A DNA stretch of 64,000 nt from Chloroflexota bacterium (GTDB lineage: Bacteria; Chloroflexota; Dormibacteria; Dormibacterales; Dormibacteraceae). Position numbers and translations under genes: made by a program. Under the pieces are notes generated by a model. That model saw only the letters and a program-made list of their open reading frames with translations. It searched no databases and was not told where the DNA came from. Numbering within the stretch: position 1 is the first letter of the stretch; each line of letters starts with the position of its first letter. Shown piece after piece: positions 17,695-26,094 of the stretch. Location: positions 1 through 64,000 of the forward strand of contig VBFH01000033.1 in NCBI GenBank assembly GCA_005883575.1, in the 5' to 3' direction.

Positions 17695-19086
17695 ATGACC
17701 CTGGATAAAGCCGTCGCCGGATTCTCAGCCGAGGAAGCGAGCCGGCTTTCCGAGCTCGACCAGACGCACTGGCTGCATCCGCAGGGCGACCTTGGCGCAC
17801 CACAGGGAACGATCCCTCAGCTGATTCTGGTCAGCGGAAACGGTGCGACGCTGACCGACATCGACGGACGCGAGTACGTCGACGGCATGGCCTCGCTCTG
17901 GAACGTGAATGTGGGCTACGGCCGGGACGTCCTTGCCGCCGTGGCCGCCGAGCAGATGAGGACTCTCGCCTTCAGCTCGGCCTATGGCGGCTTTGGAACG
18001 GCGCCGGCGATCAAGCTCGCCGCCAAGCTGGCCGAGCTGGCGCCAGGCGACCTCGATGTGACTTATTTCGCGTCGGGCGGCGGCGAGGCGAACGACACCG
18101 CCTACAAGATCGCCCGGCTCTACTGGAAGCTGCGCGGCGAACCCGAACGGGTGAACATCATCTCCCGGATTCGCGACTACCACGGCCTCACCTACGCCGC
18201 GACGAGCGCCACGGGCCTGGCCAACTTCTGGAAGGGCTTCGAACCGCTTGCCCCTGGATTCCTGCACGCTCCCGCGCCCGACCCATACCGCTATACAGAC
18301 GAGGGCTCCGCCGGTGCGGCCTACGTTCAGGCCCTGGAGAAGGTCGTGCTGGATGCCGGTCCCCAAACGGTGGCCGCGGTCGTCGCGGAGCCGGTGCAAG
18401 GCGCCGGTGGTGTGATCGTTCCGCCGGCCGACTACTTTCCGCTACTGCGCCAGGTCTGCGACAAGCACGGGTTGCTGCTGATAGCGGACGAGGTGATCAC
18501 CGGATTCGGGCGCACCGGACGGTGGTTTGCGCTGGAGCACTGGAACGTCCAGGCTGACCTGATGATCTTCGCCAAGGGTGTGACCAGCGGCTACCTGCCG
18601 CTGTCGGGCGTGATGCTCACAAATGCTGTCCACGACGTGCTGCGGTCGGTGAAAGGGATGTTTGCGCATGGGTTTACGTACAGCGGCCATCCGACTGCGT
18701 GCGCCGTCGGGCTGCGTAACCTCCAGATCCTGGAAGAGGAGGGGCTGGTCGAGCAAGCCGGCGAAAGAGGGGCCTACCTGCACAGGAAGCTGCAGGGGTT
18801 GCGCGAGCATGAGATCGTTGGCGACGTGCGCGGCCTCGGTTTGCTCGCTGGCGTTGAGCTTGTGAGCGACAAGGCCACGAAGCAGTCCTTCGACGTGTCG
18901 AAGGGCGCCGCCAGGCGGGTATGGCTCGAAGCCCTCGAACGCGGCGTGATCGTGCGTCCACTCTCCGGCGACGTCCTAGCGATTTCGCCACCATTCGTGA
19001 TCAGCGAGCAGCAGATCGATCGCCTCGTCGACGTGCTGCACAGTGCGATCGAGCGCGTCGGGAGTCAGCTGCGCCGGCCGGATTGA
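17695..19086 (+). CDS. Class III (omega) PLP-dependent aminotransferase
   Basis: 463 aa. Fold-type I class III motifs: WNVNVGYGRDVLAAVAAEQM, YFASGGGEANDTAYKIARLY, ADEVITGFGRTGRWFA, and the PLP lysine in IFAKGVTSGYLPLSG. Such enzymes transfer terminal amino groups (beta-alanine, GABA, 4-aminobutyrate, diamines, lysine epsilon-amine) to pyruvate or 2-oxoglutarate. After a ureohydrolase and an SDR, and near an ALDH7 enzyme, an omega-amino acid or diamine donor is likely. It begins 3 bp after the SDR stop. Confidence 0.9.
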   Translation: MTLDKAVAGFSAEEASRLSELDQTHWLHPQGDLGAPQGTIPQLILVSGNGATLTDIDGREYVDGMASLWNVNVGYGRDVLAAVAAEQMRTLAFSSAYGGFGTAPAIKLAAKLAELAPGDLDVTYFASGGGEANDTAYKIARLYWKLRGEPERVNIISRIRDYHGLTYAATSATGLANFWKGFEPLAPGFLHAPAPDPYRYTDEGSAGAAYVQALEKVVLDAGPQTVAAVVAEPVQGAGGVIVPPADYFPLLRQVCDKHGLLLIADEVITGFGRTGRWFALEHWNVQADLMIFAKGVTSGYLPLSGVMLTNAVHDVLRSVKGMFAHGFTYSGHPTACAVGLRNLQILEEEGLVEQAGERGAYLHRKLQGLREHEIVGDVRGLGLLAGVELVSDKATKQSFDVSKGAARRVWLEALERGVIVRPLSGDVLAISPPFVISEQQIDRLVDVLHSAIERVGSQLRRPD

Positions 19087-19670
19087 GCCGATCAACGATA
19101 TCCGAGAACCTGCGGCTGTTCGAGCGGCGCCACTCGCCGCGTTCGCTGACGCCGGCAGCAGTGGCGATCGTGCTGATGCTGAACGACGGAATTACGAGCG
19201 TGCCGATCTTCCAGCGCCCGTTGAACATGTCGAGACACGCGGGACAGATGGCCCTGCCGGGAGGAAAGGTGCACGCGGGCGAGACCGTTGACGAGTGCGC
19301 GATACGCGAGGTCTACGAAGAACTGGGCGTGGCGCTCGACGAGAGGGACGTGCTAGGCAGGCTCGATGACTTCGACACAGAGTCCGGGTTCAGGATCACG
19401 CCGGTGGTCATCTGGAGCCAGGCCGACATCACCGACCTGAAGCCTTCTAGCTCGGAGGTGGCGAAACTCTTTGTCATCAGCACGCCCGAGCTCCGGGAAA
19501 CAGTCGCTGCCGCGTCGCGCCGCGCGCCGCATGACTTTTCATTGAAGTTTCGCCGTGTCGAGGTGTTTTCTCCGACGGCTGCGATCCTCTACCAGTTCAG
19601 CGAGGTCGCGCTCGACGGGCGTTCCTGCCGCGTCGCCGATTTCTACCAACCGCCATTTACGCACCGTTGA
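19083..19670 (+). CDS. NUDIX hydrolase, CoA-pyrophosphatase-like
   Basis: 195 aa. The TTG start overlaps the aminotransferase stop (TTGA). The full Nudix box is present: GGKVHAGETVDECAIREVYE then ELGV (G-x5-E-x7-R-E-x-x-E-E-x-G). The preceding SRHAGQMALPGG matches the CoA pyrophosphatase (NudL-type) pattern rather than MutT. It would hydrolyse CoA or a similar nucleoside diphosphate derivative. Coupling to a catabolic operon is probably for convenience. Confidence 0.82.
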   Translation: MSRSTISENLRLFERRHSPRSLTPAAVAIVLMLNDGITSVPIFQRPLNMSRHAGQMALPGGKVHAGETVDECAIREVYEELGVALDERDVLGRLDDFDTESGFRITPVVIWSQADITDLKPSSSEVAKLFVISTPELRETVAAASRRAPHDFSLKFRRVEVFSPTAAILYQFSEVALDGRSCRVADFYQPPFTHR

Positions 19671-19673
19671 ACC

Positions 19674-19719
19674 CTGCCATCCCGGCTGCGGTTGATTGAC
19701 TACCGCGGGAGCCTGGCAG
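19674..19719. terminator. Imperfect long hairpin after the NUDIX gene
   Basis: Three stacked arms CTGCC/GGCAG, TCCC/GGGA and GCGGT/ACCGC, separated by small bulges and with a 9-nt loop, begin 4 bp after the stop codon. There is no T-run. It is a possible transcription end for the ureohydrolase operon. Confidence 0.35.
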
Positions 19720-19755
19720 CTCCGAGCGGTGTAATAGCACCAGTAAGGCACTGGA

Positions 19756-20343
19756 GTGAAGGGAGCTTCTCGACGCAGCGGAAGACCAATGGCGGTGATC
19801 GCGGCCTCGGCTGCGGTGATTCTTTCCGCCGGCCTCGTTTACTTGCGCACGGGACCAGCAGTTCCAACGCGAATCACGGGCGCGACCCCACCGCCCGCCA
19901 GTCAGTCAGCGAGAACATCTGCGTCGCCGTGGAACGGTCCTTGCCCACCAACGGAGCTGAGCCTTACCGGAGCCATCCGGGAATGTGCATCTATTGACCA
20001 TGGCATGAGCTGTCCAACTGGTTCGTTCAATCAAGCCCGTGTCGTGCGCCTGCACGGGACAAAAAGCGACTTCATCCTTTATGTGGAGGTGAACGGCGCC
20101 TATCACGGCCCCGACACCTACGCTCTGGCCCCGTGGCCCGGTGCCTCTTTAGGCGTGGCTGATGGAATTGCCAAGGTGGCCATTCGTGAGTGGGCGTCGG
20201 GAATCCTGTGGGAGTCAACAGCGGGCTCGCTCACAATCGACAAGTCCGAAGAGTCTGGATGGGTATATGCCGGGCTCGGTGCAAGTGATTACTCGCCAGT
20301 TGACGTCCAGCTCAACATCGCGGGTTGGTGGAGCTGTTCGTAG
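19756..20343 (+). CDS. Hypothetical secreted or membrane-anchored protein
   Basis: 195 aa from a GTG at 19756, or 184 aa from the ATG at 19789. A hydrophobic N-terminal helix (MAVIAASAAVILSAGLVYLR) precedes a Ser/Thr/Pro linker and a beta-rich extracellular domain with three cysteines (CPPTE, ECAS, MSCPTG) and a final Cys two residues from the end (WWSCS). No family was recognised. The downstream glycosidase-like gene is in the same orientation about 135 bp away. Confidence 0.6.
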   Translation: MKGASRRSGRPMAVIAASAAVILSAGLVYLRTGPAVPTRITGATPPPASQSARTSASPWNGPCPPTELSLTGAIRECASIDHGMSCPTGSFNQARVVRLHGTKSDFILYVEVNGAYHGPDTYALAPWPGASLGVADGIAKVAIREWASGILWESTAGSLTIDKSEESGWVYAGLGASDYSPVDVQLNIAGWWSCS

Positions 20344-20478
20344 TTCAAGGCCATTTTGGTCCGAAAGCTGACCGGTTAGCCTCGGGGCACTGTGTCAAGG
20401 CTCGTCATTGGAGTGGAATTGGGCCTATGACAAACCGCCAAAGCTGGCAGTCGAAATACTGCGAAGGTCACCTGAGAA

Positions 20479-21654
20479 TTGCGACGCCTCCATCTCGCGC
20501 GACTCGGTAAGGCCGCAGCTGTCGCCGCTGGCCTGGTTGCTGTTCCGCTGATGCTGGAGGCACGGCTGACGCGGCATGAGCAACCGATCCGCGACTCCTG
20601 GCAGCGATCACCGATCGCTCGACGCGGCCGGACGCTGCTCGGGTTCAGCTTTCGTCCGCGCCAGATCGAAGCCTTCGGCCTCGGGGGGCCACCGACACTC
20701 CAGGCGCTACTAGCCTATCCATTCGACCTGGTTCGGCTTGCGGCCTACTGGAACCACATCGAAGTGCGAACGGGCGTCTTCGACACGAGTGAGCTTGATT
20801 GGCAACTCGAAGCCGCCGAAAGAGCCGGCAAGAGGGTCATCTTTTCTGTCGGAGCCATCAAGAATTTCGGTTATCCCGAGTTCTTCGTGCCCAACCATAG
20901 GCTCGAACGGCCGTTACCTGAGGGTTCCCTGATCACGACGTTCACGCATGCGGATCTGCTGGCCGGAGCAATCGGGTTCATCGGGCACATCGTCAATAGG
21001 TACCGCGATCGCACCTCCATCGTCGCATGGCAGTTGGAGCACGAAGCAGTCGATCCACTCGGAGTAGAGCATTCGTGGCGCCTCGGCGTTGACTTCGTCC
21101 AACGCGAGTTGGAGGCGCTCAGGAGTGCCGATACGTCCCGACCAGTGATGATGAACGGCTTTCTGCCCACCTCGTCGGTGGTCAGGATCTCGCAGTGGTG
21201 GCGCACGCGCGATCAGGGTGATTCACTTGCGGTCGCCTCGCGACTGGCCGATATCGTCGGCATCGATTACTACCCTCGTCACGCTTTGCTTGCGCTGGGC
21301 TCAAGGACGCTCTACTTGAACGGCGCCGCCCTCCCTTGGCAGAAGGCGCTGACCGAAACAACCCTCAAAGGCGTATGGGGGCACGGCAAACGAGTGATGG
21401 TGGCAGAGGGTCAGGCAGAGCCGTGGGAGGCGATGACCTTGCCCCCCAACCCAGCACTCCGGCAGATGTTCAGCTGCCGCCCAGAGGACCTCATCGGGAA
21501 CTACAACATCACGATGAAATGGGCGTCTCTGAACCGACCGATCTTTGCGTATCTGTTTTGGGGAGCTGAGTACTGGATCCTTCGAGACCGGTCGGGCGAC
21601 CCAACCTACCTGCGAGCAATGGCGCGAATACTGGACGAGGCGGAGGCTCAATGA
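20479..21654 (+). CDS. Glycoside-hydrolase-like TIM-barrel protein with N-terminal signal anchor
   Basis: 391 aa from a TTG start. It has an N-terminal hydrophobic stretch (LGKAAAVAAGLVAVPLMLEA). The barrel shows FDLVRLAAYWNHIEVRTGVF, a strand typical of GH5/GH42-like enzymes, WQLEHEAVDPLG (Glu candidate acid/base), DIVGIDYYPRH, and VMVAEGQAEPW (Glu candidate nucleophile). The overall pattern fits clan A glycosidases, but the exact family was not identified and the substrate is unknown. It ends with an ATGA overlap into the acetamidase gene. Confidence 0.65.
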   Translation: MRRLHLARLGKAAAVAAGLVAVPLMLEARLTRHEQPIRDSWQRSPIARRGRTLLGFSFRPRQIEAFGLGGPPTLQALLAYPFDLVRLAAYWNHIEVRTGVFDTSELDWQLEAAERAGKRVIFSVGAIKNFGYPEFFVPNHRLERPLPEGSLITTFTHADLLAGAIGFIGHIVNRYRDRTSIVAWQLEHEAVDPLGVEHSWRLGVDFVQRELEALRSADTSRPVMMNGFLPTSSVVRISQWWRTRDQGDSLAVASRLADIVGIDYYPRHALLALGSRTLYLNGAALPWQKALTETTLKGVWGHGKRVMVAEGQAEPWEAMTLPPNPALRQMFSCRPEDLIGNYNITMKWASLNRPIFAYLFWGAEYWILRDRSGDPTYLRAMARILDEAEAQ

Positions 21655-22586
21655 CCACGCACTACATGTCACCGACACGAGCCACACTTCATGGCCACTT
21701 CTCGGCCGCGCTGGCACCGGCGCTCGAGGTCGATCCCGGCGATACGATCCGCGCCCGAACTCTGAGCGCCTACTGGGACGATGCCGGCTTCGAGCGCCAA
21801 CACCCTTTGGATGAAGGCCATGCCCTGCTCGGGCCCGTATTTGTCCGCGGGGCCAAGGCAGGCGATGCGCTTGCAATCGACATCGTGAAGGTGCGGCCCG
21901 CGCGTTCGGGCAGAACAGCGGCGGGCGACTTCCCAAGCCTCGTCAACGACCGCCTCGGGCTGACCGGTCGCGGCCATCAACGAATCGACTGGGAGATCGA
22001 CCCAGAGACCATGGTCGCCCGGGCGCTGGGCTTCGAGGTCCCGGTGCAACCGTTTCTGGGTGTGATCGGCATGCCACCCGCTGACACTGGTATTCACTCG
22101 ACAAATCCGCCCCGGCCAACCGGCGGAAACATTGACTGCCGCGAGCTGGTGGCCGGCAGCACGCTCGTGCTCCCGGTCGCGGTCACGGGCGGCTTGCTGA
22201 GCTTCGGCGACGGCCACGCCGCCCAGGGCGACGGCGAGGTGGGCGGCACCGCCATCGAGTGCGCCACGGATGAAGCGGAGCTCCGCGTTGGCCTCATCGA
22301 GGCCGCAAACCTGAAGACACCCGAAGCTCACACGCCGCTCGGATTCATGACCTTCGGCTTCTCGCCGGATCTGAACGAGGCGTTGATGATCGCGCTAGAG
22401 GCGATGGTTGAACGTTTGCAGTTTGATTTGGAGCTGGATCGGGTCAAGGCCACCGCGCTCGCCAGCGTGAGCATCGATCTGCGCGTGACCCAGGTTGCGA
22501 ACGAAACACTCGGTGTTCACGCACTGCTGCCGGCTGGGCGGCTCAGGCGCGGAGGTCAGGTTGTGTCCATCAGGAAGCGTTTGTGA
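21651..22586 (+). CDS. Acetamidase/formamidase family protein (first copy)
   Basis: 311 aa; its ATG overlaps the upstream stop (ATGA). Family motifs include LEVDPGDTIRARTL, HALLGPVFVRGAKAGDALAI, LGVIGMPPADTGIHSTNPPR, TGGNIDCRELVAGSTLVLPV and SFGDGHAAQGDGEVGGTAIE, with conserved Asp/His residues in the last segment. These Zn-dependent enzymes release ammonia from formamide, acetamide or other short amides. It converges on the DUF2877 gene with a 17-bp overlap, so it borders the ureide/carbamoyl gene cluster. Confidence 0.85.
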   Translation: MTTHYMSPTRATLHGHFSAALAPALEVDPGDTIRARTLSAYWDDAGFERQHPLDEGHALLGPVFVRGAKAGDALAIDIVKVRPARSGRTAAGDFPSLVNDRLGLTGRGHQRIDWEIDPETMVARALGFEVPVQPFLGVIGMPPADTGIHSTNPPRPTGGNIDCRELVAGSTLVLPVAVTGGLLSFGDGHAAQGDGEVGGTAIECATDEAELRVGLIEAANLKTPEAHTPLGFMTFGFSPDLNEALMIALEAMVERLQFDLELDRVKATALASVSIDLRVTQVANETLGVHALLPAGRLRRGGQVVSIRKRL

Positions 22587-23268
22587 TCGAGCCGATTAGC
22601 CAGAATTCAGGCTCGGTAGGGCGCCACGTCGAGCAGCTCTCGGCGTCGGTTGGGCATCCTTCCGGCTCTGACGCTGCCAGCTGAAGGCCCAGCCTCAAGC
22701 ATCGCCCGGAGCTGTGGCCGAACCGATCCAGCGCATCCGCATCTCCGCGCTCGAGGTAGGCGTGAGCGGGCTCCGCCAGCTCGCCGCGCGCGGCGTGTTC
22801 GAGCAGCGTCGCCGAAAGCCGTGTAGTGAGAGGTCCCGCAACACCGGCGATCGCCATCGCCTCGTCTCGCAAACCGTGGAAGAGCGTCAGCCCTGCGGCG
22901 TAGCCGGCCAGGATGTCGTCCCCCGCCGGCGTCAGACCCGGGCCGCGTCCGGCCAGCGATTCGGGTTTGAGGCGCGGGTGGGGGTGACCTCTCGGCACAT
23001 GCCGGACCCTCGGCACGGGATTCCATTCCGGACCTGCTTCAATCACCGAGTCATCGATCCGCAGCGTGCCCGTGCCCAGCGATGCCCGGCAGCCTCGCGG
23101 AGCGCGGACGGAGGTCTCGACACCGTTCGGCATGCGCGGCGCCCTCGGCACGGTGACGGCGAGGACGAAGCGGCCGAAGTCGATGTAACCCTGCCCGACT
23201 CCGACGCCAACCACAGCCTGGCCGAAGAACCACGGAAGGATCGAAGCGCTGACCGAGACCGCCCTCAC
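22570..23268 (-). CDS. DUF2877 protein, AllH/YlbF-like subunit
   Basis: 232 aa from a GTG overlapping the upstream stop (GTGA). The signature GPGLTPAGDDILAGYAAGL (about residues 109-127) defines DUF2877, the family of E. coli YlbF (AllH), needed together with FdrA and YlbE for oxamate carbamoyltransferase activity. The segment RFGHSSG (about 187-193) matches the usual later motif. The C-terminal 40 residues (from about LQLAASEPEGCPTDAES) look atypical and the protein seems somewhat short for the family, so a 3' frameshift or truncation is possible. It is the last gene of the seven-gene cluster. Confidence 0.75.
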   Translation of the reverse strand: MRAVSVSASILPWFFGQAVVGVGVGQGYIDFGRFVLAVTVPRAPRMPNGVETSVRAPRGCRASLGTGTLRIDDSVIEAGPEWNPVPRVRHVPRGHPHPRLKPESLAGRGPGLTPAGDDILAGYAAGLTLFHGLRDEAMAIAGVAGPLTTRLSATLLEHAARGELAEPAHAYLERGDADALDRFGHSSGRCLRLGLQLAASEPEGCPTDAESCSTWRPTEPEFWLIGSITNAS

Positions 23269-23657
23269 GCCTGGGCCGCGTGCAACGAATCCATGTACGT
23301 GCGCCAATCCCCGAACTCCGAGATGTCGCGATGCCGGGCCTCGGCCAGCTCGCGCGGGTAGAGGATCCCATCGACGACGCGTCCGTCCTCGAGCGAGACC
23401 GGTCCGCGGTACAGGCGCGGCGGTTCGCCGGCCTCCACCCGAGCCCAAACCCCCGGCGGCATCCGATAGAGCTCCCCCGCCACCGTCACGCCGCCCGACT
23501 CGACCTCGAACATGCCCGGGTGCACGTCCGCGATCGAATACAGCCGATAACGGGGCGCGGTGCGGAACTCCCCGAGGAATTCCGCACCGTCCAGGTTCGC
23601 GTGCAGCTTCTGCCCGCGCATCAGCGTCCCGTTCACGAACAGGACGATCGATTCCAC
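23265..23657 (-). CDS. Stand-alone allophanate-hydrolase C-terminal-like domain (GGCT-like fold)
   Basis: 130 aa from a GTG at 23657 with a GAGG sequence just upstream, 8 bp after the permease stop. IVLFVNGTLMRGQKLHANL, FLGEFRTAPRYRLYSIADVH, PGMFEVESGGVTVAGELYRM and LYRGPVSLEDGRVVDGILYP match the C-terminal domain of allophanate hydrolase (AtzF), a gamma-glutamylcyclotransferase-like barrel. In the Kluyveromyces enzyme this domain decarboxylates N-carboxycarbamate. The amidase half is not encoded nearby, so here it is a separate protein. Confidence 0.78.
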   Translation of the reverse strand: MESIVLFVNGTLMRGQKLHANLDGAEFLGEFRTAPRYRLYSIADVHPGMFEVESGGVTVAGELYRMPPGVWARVEAGEPPRLYRGPVSLEDGRVVDGILYPRELAEARHRDISEFGDWRTYMDSLHAAQA

Positions 23658-23665
23658 GAAACGCC

Positions 23666-25396
23666 TCAGCTCAGCGCCGGCGCCGGCTCCGGCTCTGGCT
23701 TGGCGACCATCTTCGGCGCCTCGATCACGGCCGCCGGCTCCTCCAGCTGGTGCGGCGCGGGCTTGACCTTCCACACGTAAACGAAGGCCAGACAGATCGC
23801 GCCGCTGATGATGTACGCGAGGGCGACGTCCCACGTCTGCGAGAAGTCCCACGTGGTGCCGTTGTAGGCGAGCGACGGCGCGTTGATGAAGCCGAACAAT
23901 GCGATCACGGCCCCGGCAAAGGAGTAGATGGCGGCCTTCATGAACTCGCGGTCGATGATGAAGACCGCGATCGCGCCCAGGATCAGGCCGGCCAGCACGG
24001 CGCCGCCGCCGACCCGTACGAGGCCGTCGTAGATGACGCCGTTTCCGACCAGGGCGCTCAAGGCTACGTGCGACGTGTCGCCCGCCGCGACCGTCTTCTG
24101 GACGCCGAAGACGCCGACCGTGGCCAGCGTGTTATCGATCAAGCCCTGCGCCCAGTTGGCGATGTTGGGGACAAGGGCCAGCACCACGCCCGCCGCGTGC
24201 GCACGCGGGGTGGCCTGAAACGCCTGGGCGCCGATGACCAGGCCGATGAAGAGGAGGATGGGGACCAGCGCCTGGATCGGGAAGATCGCCAGCAGCAATC
24301 CCACCAGGCCGCCAAAGCAGATCAAGGCGACGAACGCGCCCGTTGCCAGCGAGTAGCCGATGCGACCGCCGGCCGCTTTCCAGCCAGGGTGGCCGATGTA
24401 GACGGCGGGTGGGAACGGCGAGCCGAGCGCCGAGCCGACGACGGCGCCGATGCCGTCCGCAGCCAGAATGTAACGCAGGTTGTACGAGTCGCCCGCGGCC
24501 GCTGCGCTCTCCACGTTGTTCATACCCTCGGTGAAGTTGTAGACGCCGAGCGGGATGGCAGTGACCAGCAGCGGGCCGATGTCGCTCAGCCCGTTGAAGA
24601 GATGGCCGAGGTTGCCGAAGTTGGGCGCGTGCAGGCCGATGGGCCCAGAGGCGTCACTGAACGAGCCCATCCAGAGCTGCGTCTGCGTCGTCCAGCCCGC
24701 GGCCAGCGCGAGCCAGCCGACCACCGTCGCCAGCACCACCGCGGCGAGCCCGGCGGGCACGTTGCCCGGCAGGCGGACGTTGGCGGTCCAGCCGACGAGG
24801 ATGATCACGAAAGCGGCGAAGGCCACGTACGGAACCTCGAACATCTGCGCCGCGGGGCGCATGGAGATGAAGGTGATCGAGATCCCGGCCAGCGTGCCCA
24901 GCATCGCCGCCCGCGGCGTGTACTTGCGGATCGATGGTCCGATGAAGGCACCGAGGAGGACGATGACGCCGATGATGAACGCCCACGCCAGGCCGCTCTC
25001 CCACGCCAGGACGGCGGCCGCGCCAGCGCCGCCGGCCTCGTCCTTGTGCTTCAAGAAGGTCGGCAGCATGATCACGAAGGTCACCAGGAACATGTGCGGC
25101 ACGCTCGGTCCGTACGGCATGGCCGCGACCGAGGTGCGGTTCTCCTTCCTGGACAGCCGATACGCGAGGTAGGCGTACCAGAAGTTGCCGATGATGAGCG
25201 CGATGCCCAGGGCGGGCAGGATGCTGCCGTAGACGTTGTCGGGCGCGATCTTGACCACGCCCAGACACAAGCCGCTCAAGACGATGACGTTCAGCATCAC
25301 GTTGGTGCCGAGCCCGAAGAACGCGTTCAAGTCGCCGCGGACCCACAGCGGGATCTTCAGCGGCGAGATCTGGCGGCCCTCGACTGCAGTGCTCAT
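23666..25396 (-). CDS. NCS2-like (xanthine/uracil permease family) membrane transporter
   Basis: 576 aa from the ATG at 25396, set by a strong Shine-Dalgarno (GGAGGAAGGGT then ATG). About 12-14 hydrophobic segments are visible, for example VMLNVIVLSGLCLGVVKI, LAWAFIIGVIVLLGAFIG, FVALICFGGLVGLLLAIF and ALVPILLFIGLVIGAQAF. Conserved transporter motifs include AAMPYGPSVPHMF and TEGMNNVESAAAAGDSYN. The C-terminal tail is Pro/Glu-rich. Together with its neighbours it probably imports the cluster's nitrogen compound (ureide, biuret or a cyclic precursor). The substrate is inference. Confidence 0.8.
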   Translation of the reverse strand: MSTAVEGRQISPLKIPLWVRGDLNAFFGLGTNVMLNVIVLSGLCLGVVKIAPDNVYGSILPALGIALIIGNFWYAYLAYRLSRKENRTSVAAMPYGPSVPHMFLVTFVIMLPTFLKHKDEAGGAGAAAVLAWESGLAWAFIIGVIVLLGAFIGPSIRKYTPRAAMLGTLAGISITFISMRPAAQMFEVPYVAFAAFVIILVGWTANVRLPGNVPAGLAAVVLATVVGWLALAAGWTTQTQLWMGSFSDASGPIGLHAPNFGNLGHLFNGLSDIGPLLVTAIPLGVYNFTEGMNNVESAAAAGDSYNLRYILAADGIGAVVGSALGSPFPPAVYIGHPGWKAAGGRIGYSLATGAFVALICFGGLVGLLLAIFPIQALVPILLFIGLVIGAQAFQATPRAHAAGVVLALVPNIANWAQGLIDNTLATVGVFGVQKTVAAGDTSHVALSALVGNGVIYDGLVRVGGGAVLAGLILGAIAVFIIDREFMKAAIYSFAGAVIALFGFINAPSLAYNGTTWDFSQTWDVALAYIISGAICLAFVYVWKVKPAPHQLEEPAAVIEAPKMVAKPEPEPAPALS

Positions 25397-26094
25397 ACCC
25401 TTCCTCCTACAGACTGGCCCGCCTCGAGCGCGACGAGCAGCTTTTCCGAGCTGGACACCCAGCCGAAGATGCCTCCCTGCGCCTTGATCATGCGAAGCGC
25501 GTACTCCTGGAACTCCGGGAAGTAAGATCCGACGCAGTCTTCGAGCACCAGGCACTCGTAGCCGCGGTCGTTGGCCTCCCGCACCGTGGTGTTGACGCAA
25601 ACCTCGGTTGTGACTCCGGTTACGACCAGGCTCTCGATGCCGCGGTTGTGGAGCATGAAGTCGAGGTCGGTGGCGAAGAACGCGCCCTTGCCCGGCTTGT
25701 CGACCACCGTCTCATCGCCGATGGGCTTCAGCTCGTCGATGATGTCGTGCCCGTGGGAGCCGCGCACCAGGATGCGGCCCATGGGACCGACGTCACCGAT
25801 GCCACAGCTCAATCGCCCGCGCGCGATCTTCGAAGGCGGGCAGTCGGACAGGTCCGGGCGGTGTCCTTCTCGCGTATGGATGACGGTGTAGCCGCCCTCG
25901 CGCATCACGCCGAGCACGCGCTGGAGCGGCGCGATGACGCGCCGCAGGTTGCTGACGTCGTTGCCCAGCTGCTCGCCGAAGCCGCCAGGTTCGACGAAGT
26001 CGCGCTGCATGTCGATCAACAGCAGCGCGGTGCGCTTGGGGTCGAGCTCGAACTCGTACGGCTCGGCTTCCACCGTCAGCTTGTGTTCCGTCAT
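25393..26094 (-). CDS. Biuret-hydrolase-like cysteine hydrolase (isochorismatase superfamily)
   Basis: 233 aa. The catalytic triad is Asp28 (LLLIDMQRDF), Lys133 (VVDKPGKGAFFATDLD) and Cys166 (GVTTEVCVNTTVREANDRGY). The triad spacing (105, 33) closely matches biuret hydrolase BiuH (Asp36, Lys142, Cys175). Longer segments also resemble BiuH: VIHTREGHRPDLSD, GIGDVGPMGRILVRG, YECLVLEDCVGS and QGGIFGWVSS. BiuH converts biuret to allophanate plus ammonia; ureidoacrylate or N-carbamoyl hydrolases are alternatives. It overlaps the carbamate kinase stop region by 4 bp and is followed by the permease. Confidence 0.8.
   Translation of the reverse strand: MTEHKLTVEAEPYEFELDPKRTALLLIDMQRDFVEPGGFGEQLGNDVSNLRRVIAPLQRVLGVMREGGYTVIHTREGHRPDLSDCPPSKIARGRLSCGIGDVGPMGRILVRGSHGHDIIDELKPIGDETVVDKPGKGAFFATDLDFMLHNRGIESLVVTGVTTEVCVNTTVREANDRGYECLVLEDCVGSYFPEFQEYALRMIKAQGGIFGWVSSSEKLLVALEAGQSVGGRV

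Noticed and set aside
23750-25525. 591-aa plus-strand frame opposite the permease
   Set aside because: Composition is extreme in Asp, Arg and Gly with no hydrophobic core; the permease on the minus strand is clear.
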